27,500 bases of DNA from Glandiceps talaboti (Eukaryota; Hemichordata; Enteropneusta; Spengelidae): positions 2,057,501 to 2,085,000 of the forward strand of contig NC_135549.1 in the NCBI RefSeq assembly GCF_964340395.1. Reading direction: 5' to 3'. The notes below the pieces were generated by a model. The model did not search any database. It saw nothing but the letters and a program-made list of their open reading frames with translations, and was not told the origin of the DNA. Numbering within the stretch: position 1 is the stretch's first letter; every line of letters begins with the position of its first letter. Position numbers and translations under genes: made by a program. Below are positions 1-10,572 of this stretch, in pieces.

Positions 1-255
1 GGAATATTTTTATTGTCACCAATTTCAATCCCGATATTGTTAATAAAAGTAAAGCCTCCTTCTTTATACATACTTATTAGTTGATCTATGAGGAAATAAT
101 TACTGAGGTGTCATATTATCTCTCGGATATATAACTATACGTTCAGCCTTAGGTTATACCAGTAATTTAATTGAGCACTCATCAGCCATAATAGATGAAT
201 TATCCGATCAAATTTCACATTCTTATATCTCAATCACCATTGCAGGATCTCTAGG
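1..255 (+). other. 5' flank / 5' UTR of the ABCC-like gene with a splice acceptor-like site
   Basis: The sequence is AT-rich and holds no coding ORF. A pyrimidine-leaning stretch followed by CACCATTGCAG ends at 245, eleven bases before the ATG at 256, and looks like a 3' splice site. The simplest reading is that the transporter has one or more 5' UTR introns upstream while its coding region is a single exon. No TATA box or other core promoter element stands out. Confidence 0.4.
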
Positions 256-3200
256 ATGAAGCCCCAGACTTTTAAGAGGAGAAAGTGTCCGGAGGAGACT
301 GCTGGATGGTTGTCATGGCTACTGTTCACTTGGTTACATCCTATATTCATGATTGGATGGAGAAGGGATCTCAGGCATAAAGACCTGTTTGATCCTGCAT
401 CATGTGATCGAGCAGAGATACTCGTTGAGGAATTGGCCAGACGGTGGAAAGAAGAAAAAGATCGTGGGGCCAAATCAAACCGGCAGCCAAGCATCGTCAT
501 GGCCATCGTAAAACAGTTTGGGATAAAATTTGGAATTGCTGGAGTTGTGGTATTTGTTATCGATGCTATCAGAGCCCTGGTTGTGCCGTTAGTTATCAGG
601 TATCTAACCGTATACTTCAGTCAAGGTGCACCCATCGATGATAGACTGTATGCATATTTAAGTATTGGACTGTTCACACTATGTGGTTTATTGGAGGCAT
701 TCAGTAACCTTCCCACCTTTCTTTGGACTCGACTTGCCATGCAGGCACAGATTGCATTAAGCTCGCTGCTTTACAAGAAGACCATACGATTGAACGATGC
801 ATCATTTTCAAAAACCAGCACAGGACAAATTGTGAACTTATTATCCAATGACGTCACACGCCTTGATTATAGTGTTTGGTATTTACATTCCCTGTGGTCA
901 GCTCCCTTATCCCTTATTCTGATAAGTTGTCTGCTTTGGTATCACGTGGGTGTTGTCGGTCTGGCAGGTGTTGTTTTCCTTCTCACTGTCTCCTGCCCAC
1001 TTCAAATAGTGTCGGCCAAACTCACAACAACTCTAACAGAACAAATCGCTCAAATAACAGACAAGAGGGTGAGGTTCATGAGTGAGATTATTTCAGGAAT
1101 ACGAGTTATAAAGTTATATGCATGGGAAAAACCTTTCACTGAAACGCTACGAGCAATTCGGAATGAGGAGTCAACTGCAGTAAGAAAATACTCACTCGTG
1201 TACCTGACGTTAACGTCCCTAATATTCTGCACCGAACGGATGATAACTTTTGTTACTATAGTTACTACATTGTTGCTAGGATACGAACTGACACCGGAAA
1301 AAGCGTTCATCGTAACTGTTTTGAGTTCTTTCTTGTGCTGGCTTGTTGCATCAAGTTTCACTGGGGCAATACAATATATTTCCGAACTGAGGATATCGTT
1401 CAGGCGAATAGAAGAATTCTTATGTCTTGAAGAGGTTGATACTGTTGTCACGTCGTCAGAAGATGCGAAAGGTTTTAGTAATGACCAGATTGATAAAGCT
1501 TTTATAAAGTTTGACAACGTTAACGCTTCCTGGGATAAAGGCGCGATTGACAAGGTAAGAGAAAATGGAAAATCATGGAACTCACAGGACTTGAATGACG
1601 TGAACAAAGTCAGTCATTTTTCACTGAAAAGTATAACTTTGCAAATTGACTGTAACAAATTGACATGTTTAGTTGGACCTGTCGGGTCAGGCAAATCGTC
1701 CATTTTATTGGCAACTCTTGGAGAGTTACATATTTCTAAAGGTTCAATCGATGTCCGCGGAAAAATTGCCTACGTGCCACAAGAACCTTGGATATTTTCT
1801 GGAACCCTTCGTGACAATATTACGTTCGGAAGAGACTTTGATTCTGAAGCTTATGATTTAACACTTGAAGCGTGTGCTCTGACAACAGACTTAGTCTCTT
1901 TTCCCAGAGGAGATATGACCCAAGTCGGTGAACGAGGAATCAATCTGAGCGGGGGCCAAAAAGTAAGAGTTGCACTAGCCAGGGCCGTGTATCGAGACAC
2001 TGACATTTACCTGTTAGACGACCCCCTCAGTGCTGTGGATAGTACGGTCGGTAAACACATTATGGAGAAGTGTATTTGCGGTCTATTAAGAAACAAAACT
2101 TGTCTCCTGGTAACTCATCAATTTCAGTATCTCAACAAAGCCAACAAAGTGTTATTTGTTAAAGATGGGGAAATTGTACAGACCGGGAATTATGAAGCTG
2201 TATCACCAACGGGACATATAACAAATTTGTTTTCACAAAATAAATTAACTGTAAAAGACAGCATTACAAAGATCGCAAATAATAAGCATACAAAGGACAC
2301 CGAAGCTGCAAATAATGAATGTGATGAAAAAAATGAATCTGACTATGCCGAGAGTAGTAACAACGATGAGGATGAGGATGATTTCAAAACTCCAATAAAT
2401 GGTAAAGTGTATTTGGAATTTGTACTAATTTCCGGTGTAAAGATGGCTTTTTTGTATTTGCTGTGTAATGTCATCTCACAAACAGCAGTTATTATCAGTG
2501 ATATCACCTTGGCAGGATGGGAGTATCACGTCCCTAACGGCACAATCAACAATTTTGTTGCTGACAATCACTTTACTGACGAATACCACGCTTACACATC
2601 GGACGAACATAAATGGAATGTATTTGTATATGTTTCCATGGTTACAACTTTCGTGGTTTTCATCATTCTGCGCAGTGTCGTTTTAGGACACCTGGTGCAT
2701 AGTGGTTCGAACAAACTACACGACTCCATGTTCAGTGCTATGCTGCATACTTCCAACAATTTTTTCGTCAAAAATCCATCTGGTCAGGTTCTCAATCGAT
2801 TTTCCAGGGATATCAAAGCGATTGATCAAGATCTCGTTATCAATTTGTCCGAGTTCATGGACAGCTTCTTCTTTACCACATCTGCTATAGTCACTGCTAT
2901 GATCACTAATCCATACGCCATCCTGCCAACCTTTCCTCTATGGTTAGTGATATTCTTGGTAGGAAAGTTCTATACACGAACTTGTAAATCTTGCGAAAAG
3001 TTGCAATCATCCAGTCGCGGACCGATATTTTCTCATTTAGCAGTATCTCTGCATGGTCTTCACTCAATAAGGGCATTCAAAATGATTTCATCTTTCGAAA
3101 GTCATTTTAATCAGTGTTACGATAATTATACTTCGGCCTGGTTCTTTTCTATAAGTGCTCCTCGTTGGCTTGCCTTGTATATAAATGGACTGTACGCTAT

Positions 3201-4191
3201 AAGTTTAGGAATTATGGTCACAGTTTGCATTTTTGCAGGTGACAAAATTTCGCCTGGTGAAGTCGCGTTAATTTTGTCATTCTATGTCACCACCGGGATA
3301 TTGTCTTACATAGTACAACTGAGTACATATGTACAGCAGAACATGAACAGTGTTGCACGTGCATTGATATACACAAAGCTTGAACCTGAACAAAGGTCTT
3401 CTACGTCGCTTAGAAAACCCCCAATCGATTGGCCAAGAGACGGACAAATAGAGATGGTGGACATTTGCCTCGCCTATAGTGATGACGGTCCGAAAGTTCT
3501 CCATAATTTGACCTTTAAGGTGAAAGCGGGTGAGAAGATTGGGATTGTTGGTCGTACAGGAGCAGGGAAAAGTTCGATCATGAACGCGTTATGTCGCATG
3601 ACCAACAACATTTCAGGTTACATCAGAATTGATGGCGTTCACACCGAAAACCTGTCACTGTTCGACCTACGATCAAGATTATCAGTCATTCCACAGGATC
3701 CTGTCTTTTTCTCCGGGACGCTGCGATACAACCTGGACCCGTTTTCCAAACATGACACGACGTCTTTATGGAACTCCCTCGAACGAGTCCAACTGAAATC
3801 AGCTGTAGAAAAGTTACCCAACCAATTGGATACTGAAATGGCGGAATCTGGAGGTAACTTTAGCATGGGTCAGCGACAGTTGGTGTGCCTCGCACGCGCA
3901 CTTTTGGGAAAGAATAAAATCCTTATCGTAGATGAGGCTACCGCTAACGTTGACCACAGAACGGACACACTAATCCAAGAGACGATTCGTACAGAGTTTT
4001 CACAGTGCACCGTACTTACCATTGCTCATAGGTTGAATACTGTTATGGACTCTGATAGAATGCTTGTTATGGAAAGTGGAAATATAGTAGAGTTCGACAC
4101 TCCACAAGCACTACTACGAAAGCAGGATGGAGCTTTCAGACGACTTCTTTTCGAAACAGGGCACCGTCTTGACGACAAGTCGATATATTAG
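256..4191 (+). CDS. ABCC4-like: ABCC subfamily (MRP4-like) full ABC transporter, intronless coding region
   Basis: This 1311-residue protein has the TMD1-NBD1-TMD2-NBD2 layout of short MRPs, without a TMD0, and is close to the usual MRP4 length. NBD1 has Walker A GPVGSGKSS (474-482), signature LSGGQ (564-568), Walker B ending LLDD (586-589) and an H-loop in LVTHQ. NBD2 has Walker A GRTGAGKSS (1099-1107), the ABCC-typical signature FSMGQ (1202-1206), Walker B LIVDE with catalytic Glu1227, and H-loop IAHR. The N-terminal PEETAGWLSWLLFTWLHPIF segment and the GIRVIKLYAWEK coupling region match MRP4-type proteins. An acidic linker (about 685-710) joins NBD1 to TMD2, and an extracellular loop in TMD2 carries an N-G-T sequon. 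The protein should sit in the plasma membrane and export organic anions or nucleotides using ATP. The exact substrate cannot be inferred. All motifs are intact and no stop or frameshift interrupts them. The lack of introns over 3.9 kb is unusual and suggests a retrocopy origin. Confidence 0.95.
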   Translation: MKPQTFKRRKCPEETAGWLSWLLFTWLHPIFMIGWRRDLRHKDLFDPASCDRAEILVEELARRWKEEKDRGAKSNRQPSIVMAIVKQFGIKFGIAGVVVFVIDAIRALVVPLVIRYLTVYFSQGAPIDDRLYAYLSIGLFTLCGLLEAFSNLPTFLWTRLAMQAQIALSSLLYKKTIRLNDASFSKTSTGQIVNLLSNDVTRLDYSVWYLHSLWSAPLSLILISCLLWYHVGVVGLAGVVFLLTVSCPLQIVSAKLTTTLTEQIAQITDKRVRFMSEIISGIRVIKLYAWEKPFTETLRAIRNEESTAVRKYSLVYLTLTSLIFCTERMITFVTIVTTLLLGYELTPEKAFIVTVLSSFLCWLVASSFTGAIQYISELRISFRRIEEFLCLEEVDTVVTSSEDAKGFSNDQIDKAFIKFDNVNASWDKGAIDKVRENGKSWNSQDLNDVNKVSHFSLKSITLQIDCNKLTCLVGPVGSGKSSILLATLGELHISKGSIDVRGKIAYVPQEPWIFSGTLRDNITFGRDFDSEAYDLTLEACALTTDLVSFPRGDMTQVGERGINLSGGQKVRVALARAVYRDTDIYLLDDPLSAVDSTVGKHIMEKCICGLLRNKTCLLVTHQFQYLNKANKVLFVKDGEIVQTGNYEAVSPTGHITNLFSQNKLTVKDSITKIANNKHTKDTEAANNECDEKNESDYAESSNNDEDEDDFKTPINGKVYLEFVLISGVKMAFLYLLCNVISQTAVIISDITLAGWEYHVPNGTINNFVADNHFTDEYHAYTSDEHKWNVFVYVSMVTTFVVFIILRSVVLGHLVHSGSNKLHDSMFSAMLHTSNNFFVKNPSGQVLNRFSRDIKAIDQDLVINLSEFMDSFFFTTSAIVTAMITNPYAILPTFPLWLVIFLVGKFYTRTCKSCEKLQSSSRGPIFSHLAVSLHGLHSIRAFKMISSFESHFNQCYDNYTSAWFFSISAPRWLALYINGLYAISLGIMVTVCIFAGDKISPGEVALILSFYVTTGILSYIVQLSTYVQQNMNSVARALIYTKLEPEQRSSTSLRKPPIDWPRDGQIEMVDICLAYSDDGPKVLHNLTFKVKAGEKIGIVGRTGAGKSSIMNALCRMTNNISGYIRIDGVHTENLSLFDLRSRLSVIPQDPVFFSGTLRYNLDPFSKHDTTSLWNSLERVQLKSAVEKLPNQLDTEMAESGGNFSMGQRQLVCLARALLGKNKILIVDEATANVDHRTDTLIQETIRTEFSQCTVLTIAHRLNTVMDSDRMLVMESGNIVEFDTPQALLRKQDGAFRRLLFETGHRLDDKSIY

Positions 4192-4440
4192 AGATCGAGA
4201 CTATTTCATACACAGAGAAAAAATCTAACAGCACTGAAAACTCTAAGATCGTGCCGGTGTGTGTGAACAAATTGATCTCACACCGACTGTCCCAAATTTT
4301 CTCAACTTGCCAGGAAAGTGGGGAATTATGTTCTTCAAGTCATAAGAACATGATAAACTTTGTCTTCTCTAGCAACAAAATGCATGTACATATGAAATTT
4401 AATAAATATCTGTTAATTTGATAGGCTGTCAATATTTCAA
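4192..4440 (+). terminator. 3' UTR and poly(A) signal of the ABCC-like gene
   Basis: After the TAG at 4189-4191 comes an AT-rich stretch with a canonical AATAAA at 4401-4406, about 210 bases past the stop. It is followed by a T/G-containing segment (ATCTGTTAATTTG). This is the most likely cleavage and polyadenylation region for the transporter. Confidence 0.5.
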
Positions 4441-4499
4441 TGATAGTATAAATACTCTAATGATAAAACGGGCGGGTAAAAATTACCTCTTTCAAAACC

Positions 4500-4670
4500 A
4501 AATCCCAGCTCAATCTGCAGTGTACTAAGTTCATGGTGTTTGCCAGTTTAGAGGGTTTGCCTAAAACTAACTTGAACATCAATGATGAGGTCATCTTCTG
4601 TTGAAGAATACTCAATGTAGACCCTCGAGAATCATCCAAACCAAACAACGTGAACAGTTCAGACTGATCT
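4500..4670 (-). other. Possible stray exon or exon remnant (unrecognised)
   Basis: On the minus strand a reading frame without stops runs from a CTCGGCAG-like acceptor near 4670 to an AAAGAG|GTAATTTT donor-like site near 4490. It would encode about 60 residues, including SLMFKLVLGKPSKLANTMN and LSWDLVLKE. The composition looks protein-like rather than random, and both ends look like splice sites. I do not recognise the family. Its partner exons are not visible, so it could be a lone exon of an antisense gene, a pseudogene fragment, or chance. Confidence 0.25.
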
Positions 4671-5470
4671 GCCGAGCAGTTTTTGACAAAACATCATCTT
4701 TTCTCTTGTAGTCTATTGGGTGCTAGACTGTAAGATACGTTTTGTCGCTCCACCCTCGTGGGAGTGCTCAATCCAAGGGTTGACCGATGCGTGAGGGCGT
4801 CCCACCACGGAGTCCTTTCAGACCTATATTGAGTGCATGTGGTCACATAGACAGGACATATTGCCAAGTAGTGTATTTTTAGAGAAGTATGGTCGCAGAT
4901 TCAACAGCTTTAAGATATGTGGCATGTATATGTCCAATGTTATGTATCACCCGAGTAAGAGGTTTGAATGAAATTAACATTGACCTTGAAGAGGAAGGTC
5001 AAATCTAACTATACCAGCAGATAGCTCATATCAGATAATACGGGGTAGACATTTAAATGATTCTCAATGTACATGAGCTTAACAAATCTGGCAGTGATTG
5101 TCAAAAGTTACTGATGTATCTTTTATGTATATACCCTGGTTCTTCTATATCCTGCAATACCATAGCACACAATTTCAAAGCAATACAGAGCCTGTGAAGA
5201 AATAGCTAGATACTGATGTACATGTACTTTTTTGTTGTACTTTTTTTTCTTTCTTTGCACACGTATAAGAATACAAAGATGCATAACAATGTCATCCAAA
5301 AGACTCATATGTATGTTTAACTGATAATTTAAGTCAGAACAAATCCAAAATCTCTTTAAAAGTGTTATTTAAGCTATATTTTAATCTCTGAATTATCATA
5401 CAAATAACACATATATGTCATCAAAACTTTATAAAATGTTAATAATAGTGAAAACAGAAATACAATAAAA
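4671..5470. other. Intergenic DNA; one diverged outlier satellite unit at 5134-5173
   Basis: No gene is visible. At 4735-4805 a GC-richer patch contains GTGGGA and TCCCAC words that could pair. At 5134-5173 there is a single diverged unit of the 45-bp satellite that starts 340 bases further on. Forty bases align without gaps, including CCCTGGTT, TTCTATAT and CACACAAT. The rest is AT-rich and featureless. Confidence 0.5.
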
Positions 5471-6430
5471 ACCCTGGTTATTCTATATAGCATTGAATGC
5501 ATTCACACAATATATATCCTGGTTATTCTATATAGCATTGAATGCATTCACACTATTTATCCTGGTTATTCTATATAGCACTGAATTCATTCACACAATA
5601 TATACCCTGATTATTCTATATCGCATTAACTGCATTCACATGATATATACCCTGGTTATTCTATATCAAATTGAATACATTCATACGATATATACCCTGG
5701 TTATTCTATATTGCATTAAATGCATTCACACAATATATATCCTGGTTATTCTATATTGCATTAACTGCATTAACATGATATATACCCTGGTTATTCTATA
5801 TCGCATTGAATGCATTAACATGATATATACCCTGGTTATTCTATATCAAATTGAACGCATTCACATGATATATACCCTGGTTATTCTATATTGCATTAAC
5901 TGCATTCACACGATATATACCCTGGTTATTCTATATCAAATTGAATACATTCATACGATATATACCCTGGTTATTCTATATTGCATTAAATGCATTCACA
6001 CAATATATATCCTGGTTATTCTATATTGCATTGAATGCATTCACATGATATATACCCTGGTTATTCTATATTGCATTAATGCATTCACACAATATATATC
6101 CTGGTTATTCTATATTGCATTGAATGCATTCACATGATATATACCCTGGTTACTCTATATCGCATTGAATGCATTCACACAATATATATCCTGGTTATTC
6201 TGTATCAAACTGAATGCATTCACACAATATATACCCTGGTTAGTCGATATCAAATTCAATGCATTCACACAATATATACCCTGGTTATTCTATATCAAAT
6301 TAAATGCATTCACATGATATATACCCTGGTTATTTTATATCGCATTAAATGCATTCACATGATATATATCCTGGTTATTCTATATCAAATTGAATGCATT
6401 CACACAATATATACCCTGGTTATTCTCTAT
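5471..6430. repeat. 45-bp satellite array, about 21 units
   Basis: Units of 45 bp begin CCTGGTTATTCTATAT, continue through TTGAATGCATTCACACA and end in ATATATA. Each well-preserved unit includes the perfect palindrome TGAATGCATTCA. Variation is mostly point changes (CACACAA versus CACATGA, AGCAT versus TCAAAT), with a few short deletions, for example near 6080. Because 45 is a multiple of 3, long plus-strand reading frames run through the array as hydrophobic 15-residue repeats. These are artefacts. The array lies between the transporter and the convergent 3' end of copy A. Confidence 0.95.
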
Positions 6431-6889
6431 CACAATGACGAACACCAACGTCCATTGTTCTGAGATGCTCAAAATATGAATCAAAACATTCACAATCGCA
6501 ATTATCTTCCACTGGATGTTGTGAAAGTACAATAAGGGATATGTATATGACCACAATAGTATGTCGTCTGTGCCTGGTTTGAATGAAATTGGCTTCTACT
6601 ATGGTATGCAGAGACAGATACAGACTCAGACGAAACCTAATGTAGTAGCCCCTTCTGGTCATTGCATGTTCAGACAAATAACAGTTCTGTCATATCACTA
6701 GTACCCCTGATATATCCAATGTATTTGTGAATATCATTAAATTTAAATTCATTTCAGTTTAGAACTTGTTTGAAATATTGTGAGGACTATTTTGATACTC
6801 TATAGTTTGTTATGGTTAGTCATAGAGCAAAGCTCATTTTTGTATTTACAATTATGGCTTCTGTTCTGAGTACTGGTCTACACATTTAA
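6431..6889. other. 3' flank of recombinase-like gene copy A
   Basis: No gene is supported here. The segment just below the stop codon (about 6855-6889) still aligns with the corresponding downstream flank of copy B (CTGTTCTGAGT-CTGGTCTAC), so the duplicated block extends slightly past the coding end. I found no clear AATAAA on the minus strand. Confidence 0.4.
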
Positions 6890-9800
6890 CTATTCAGAAT
6901 ATTGTTCGACTACCGCAATAAGTTTGTGAACACTGTCCAGATTTGTAAGAGTTGGCTCTACACCGTGATATAGTGGATGGTCTTTAGGTAGAATGTAATT
7001 CCCGACTGTGATAGTGTATGCTAGGTTACTGTTGATAGTTACTGCCTTAGTAATGACTGGAACTTCTGACTTGGCGATCTTCACGATATGAACAATTTTG
7101 TCTTTGACGGAAATACACCATCCTGAAGGCAAACTGGTATGCAATAGAGGGAGGTGTTGTTTCATTTTAGTGAAAGTTTCAGCAATCAACTCTTCCATGA
7201 AACTATGTCTGTCAACTTCAGCTGGATTGTACTGATGCAGTTTTCCATCAAACTCAATGTAATATTCCTTTGTTGACATGGATTCAGCAGCTTGGGCTGG
7301 TTCCTGTTTCAGATTCCTTCAAAAAATAAGCAGAATTATGCATAAGAATAAGAATGTGTGGTCAGATTTTAACATCATATTTGCACAGCTATATTCCTAA
7401 CATGGCTTTTTGAAGAATTAAGGAAGTGGAGAGCATGTTGGATACAATGGTTTGACAGAGATGATGAACTGAGGCCATAAACATTCATTCCTGCATATAG
7501 TAAAATTGTTTACTTCTTCTCATACACATATTGTATACATGTATGTTAGAGTGAGGTAATACTGCATATCAAAACATTGCATGAGGTAAAGGTCAAAATG
7601 AAAGGTTATCTATGAAACATGTTCACAGGATAGGAGTTGTAACATGTGAACATACACTGTATAAGTAAAAGAAAGCATGTCCAGTTTGTGTAGTCTTTGT
7701 AGAAACCATTGATATGGTTCTTACTTCCTACATAGTCTCAGCAGTTTGGTGTCTATATCTTCATTAAATGTTTTACTTTCACTAACTTGGCTGCATCATA
7801 CATCCATACTATTCATCCTTTTCTGAACCAGGATGTAATATTTCGCTGCATCAGCCAACCCGAAAGTTGTGAGACATTTACCGACTGATGTAGATGTGAA
7901 AAGAATGTTTAAAATAAAACTACAGGTTACTACATTCCTTCTGGGCATTGATAACATCACTGCTGCTATTGGACGACTTTATACACCAGGTGTTTTAGTG
8001 GCTGATGAGTGTTATCATTGAGACAAATTTTTAACTACTTGGGGTGAATGTTGGTTGTCAGGGGCAACAAGGTATTAAAATGTTTACCTAATAGTACTGC
8101 TCACGTTTGCAGGCAATTGGCTGGACTGTGTTGGAAGAATGTCTGCTTGCTGTTTTAATTCAATGCTGTGTCTTGATGGAATTATATCACTCTCAGTGTT
8201 AAGAACACATTGGCAACATTCCTCATCACTGGATGGCTCTATTTTGATAGTAAAGTTATTATCACCGCTGCTAAAAGTATGATCAACTTCCATCATGCCA
8301 ACATTTGCCACTACATCATCACTCAATTGGTCCTGAGAAACTCTACTCTCTTGTTTGCATATTGCATCATGTTGATCAACTTCCATCATGCAAACATTTG
8401 CCACTACATCATCACTCAATTGGTCCTGAGAAACTTTACTCTCTTGATCTTGTTTGTATATTGCATCATGTTGATCTACTGTCTGTATAGTAAATGTGAG
8501 ATGTTGTGATGATGTACTCTGCAGCAGCTGTGCTTGATCATTCAAATTATTCAGTTCTCCAGATGTTTGCTTGTCTTTACTTATCTTATGCAGCTCTCTA
8601 CCAGAATCCACTACACCATCAAAAAACTGACGCTGAAGAACTTTGTCCTGAGGTATACACATTTCATTATGTTGATTGATCGGGTCACTTGAATTACTTG
8701 CTCCGGGAGGCCTGTTCTGGTCTTTATCTCTACCAGAAGGTAGTACTTTGTCAACGGACTGATTCTGATGAACTTTGTCCTGAGGTATACACATTTCATT
8801 ATGTTGATTGATCGGGTCACTTGAATTACTTGCTCCGAGAGGCCTGTTCTGGTCTTTATCTCTACCAGAAGTTAGTACTTCGTCAATGGACTGATTCTGA
8901 TGAACATTTCTCAGTAGTATGTACACTGTTTTATGTTGCTTAACAGTCTGTCCAGTGAGTTGGAGATGTTGTGACAATGTATCTTGCTGTACCTTAATAG
9001 TCTGTCCACTCGGTGTGAGATGTTGTGGCAATGTATCTTGCTGTACCTTAATAGTCTGTCCACTCGATGTGAGATGTTGTGACAATGTATCTTGCTGTAC
9101 CTTAATAGTCTGTCCACTCGATGTGAGATGTTGTGACAATGTATCTTGCTGTACCTTAATAGTCTGTCCACTCGATGTGAGATGTTGTGGTAATGTATCT
9201 TGCTGTACCTCATCATTCAAATTACTCTGTGTAGGAGGCATTTGTTTGCCTTTATCTATCTTACACTGCTCTCTACCAGAATAGAAGCCACTTTGAATAG
9301 CATCAGATGACAGCTGGATAGAGCGAGTGGTGTATATCTGGCTCAGGTGAGCTTGCTTTGATAGTAGTGGTATTATGGTTGCTAGGGATCTGCTGCCGAG
9401 ACATGACTCGCGATACCACACCTTCCTATCTATATAAGGTCCAACATAGTTGTCTGGTTGTTGCCAAAGGTAGGGACACATGGGATGGAGCTTACTCAGG
9501 TATTTCTTGAAAGACTGAACTGGGCAGTAAGGGTTTCCTGTATTACAGAAAATAAACAAACAGTTACACAAAACTGATGCAGGCAAAGTATTAATTTTCA
9601 ACAACTAAAACAATACATACGCAAGGTTTTCTACACAACAACTGTCCTGGACAATATTAATATTAATAACCTAATCAACAGCTGGTGTAGCGGCTCATTG
9701 ACTAGTATGCATGCACTTCGTATATATACTTCACCCAAGGCAAAGATGTAAAGCTTATTGAAGAGCGCCACCAACGATGCATCTTTTATTCGAGGACTCA

Positions 9801-10572
9801 TACTAGTAGTAGTGGACAGAAATGTAATGGGCTAAATAACTTTACATTCATTTCACAAAAAGTTTTGAATTTACGTACCAGGCATAGCATACATGATACC
9901 CGAGGTATGTTTCGGTAAATCTGATTCTTTTCTGTACACAAATTCTCTTCCATTAGTGGTCAGAGCAAAGTCGAAAGCAAAGGTATCTTTAGTCATCATC
10001 CTGATCTCCTCTAGTCCTTTAACTCGAAAATACACTATTATCTCAAAGAACACTTTCATCTGTAAGCTAGTCGGTTTGTTTGTGTCAAATATATGGTTCC
10101 CGAGCCTGTACACTTTGCATAGATCCTCACGGGTGAGTTTTGGGCAACGGTATTTTTTTGACAACTTCGGTTTTGTCATGTTTGTGTTCCCATTCAACAG
10201 ATATTGACTTTGAAAAGCTTTGATGGCGTTCTTGAATTCTGCATCGTGCACTATATCAATTTTACTCACGCTGAGGATGTATCGACATAAACCCGTTCGT
10301 ATAGCCTGCATTGCCGAAAGCGAATAGCGAGTTCCGTCTTTTTTCCGTACCTCAACATAAAATTCTCGCAGTAGCTTGGCTAACTCTGGAGCTGCTAAGT
10401 TTTCAAAATCGTGTTGATATCCACGACTGTAACAATAATCCCGTAAAGTTTTTACAGCTCTTGCAGTGGCACTCGATTTGGTCTTCACGGTCAACGTTAA
10501 CGATTCCACTCTTTTCATTTCTTTAGATCCTTTACAAAGTCCTTTCTCCTGTTGATTTAACGCATTCGCCAT
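6890..10572 (-). CDS. Copy A: Crypton-type tyrosine-recombinase-like protein (DUF3504-like) with repeat linker and novel C-terminal domain
   Basis: There are three coding exons: 10572-9879, 9537-8088 and 7316-6890. Junctions are CTG|GTACGT...TACAG|G (phase 1) and TAG|GTAAAC...GAAG|G (phase 2). The joined frame is 856 aa plus stop. The ATG at 10572 was chosen because its context (TTTTAATCATGGC) is shared with copy B; the frame is open further upstream. Residues about 34-100 form the SAM-like core-binding region (FYVEVRKKDG at 71-80). Residues 170-312 resemble the recombinase/DUF3504 fold of ZMYM, QRICH1 and KCTD1-like proteins (MTKDTF, NPYCPVQSFKKYLSKLHP, LSQIYTTRSIQ). The catalytic HxxR box reads RSIQ (303-306), and the later GH...Y segment is missing, so recombinase activity is unlikely. 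A Gln/Ser-rich linker carries five 18-aa repeats (about 342-431), two 44-aa repeats and two 30-aa repeats. Exon 3 encodes a 141-residue C-terminal module of unknown family. Function is unknown; nuclear or DNA-associated is an inference. Confidence 0.85.
8280..8475 (-). repeat. Two coding repeats of about 30 aa in copy A
   Basis: Two adjacent units encode VDQHDAI-KQ, then SQDQLSDDVVANV and MME. They differ by a two-codon insertion (DQ) in one unit and a few substitutions. They lie near the end of exon 2, before the acidic SSDEE segment. Confidence 0.85.
8648..8911 (-). repeat. Two 132-bp coding repeats (44 aa) in copy A
   Basis: The two units encode HQNQS-D-VL, SGRDKDQNRP, GASNSSDPINQHNEMCIPQ and DKV. 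The spacing is 132 bp, so the frame is kept. Differences are few, which indicates a recent duplication. A shorter related tail (VLQRQFFDGVV) follows. Confidence 0.9.
8946..9215 (-). repeat. Five 54-bp coding repeats (18 aa) in copy A
   Basis: Five head-to-tail 54-bp units encode VQQDTLSQHLTSSGQTIK with small changes (L-P, S-P; the last unit has QLTGQTVK). Near-identity at the DNA level suggests recent slippage or unequal exchange. Copy B has only one related segment (STSQHLTPIVQAGNQ). Confidence 0.92.

Noticed and set aside
1050-1607. 185-aa minus-strand frame inside the transporter
   Set aside because: It is an antisense shadow of a well-conserved ABC coding region, with no family features.
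4180-4191. C-terminal PDZ ligand on the transporter (ends SIY)
   Set aside because: Human MRP4 has a PDZ-binding tail, but a terminal tyrosine does not fit the usual hydrophobic class I pattern well enough to claim.
5493-6463. Two plus-strand reading frames of 214 and 109 aa with hydrophobic 15-residue repeats
   Set aside because: They are the 45-bp satellite read in frame. Since 45 is divisible by 3, stops are absent by chance. No start context, splice sites or non-repeat sequence support a protein.
8919-9284. Cys-rich plus-strand frame (121 aa) opposite copy A
   Set aside because: It is the antisense of the 54-bp coding repeats in exon 2 of copy A. The minus frame joins to exons with matching phase and has a paralog.
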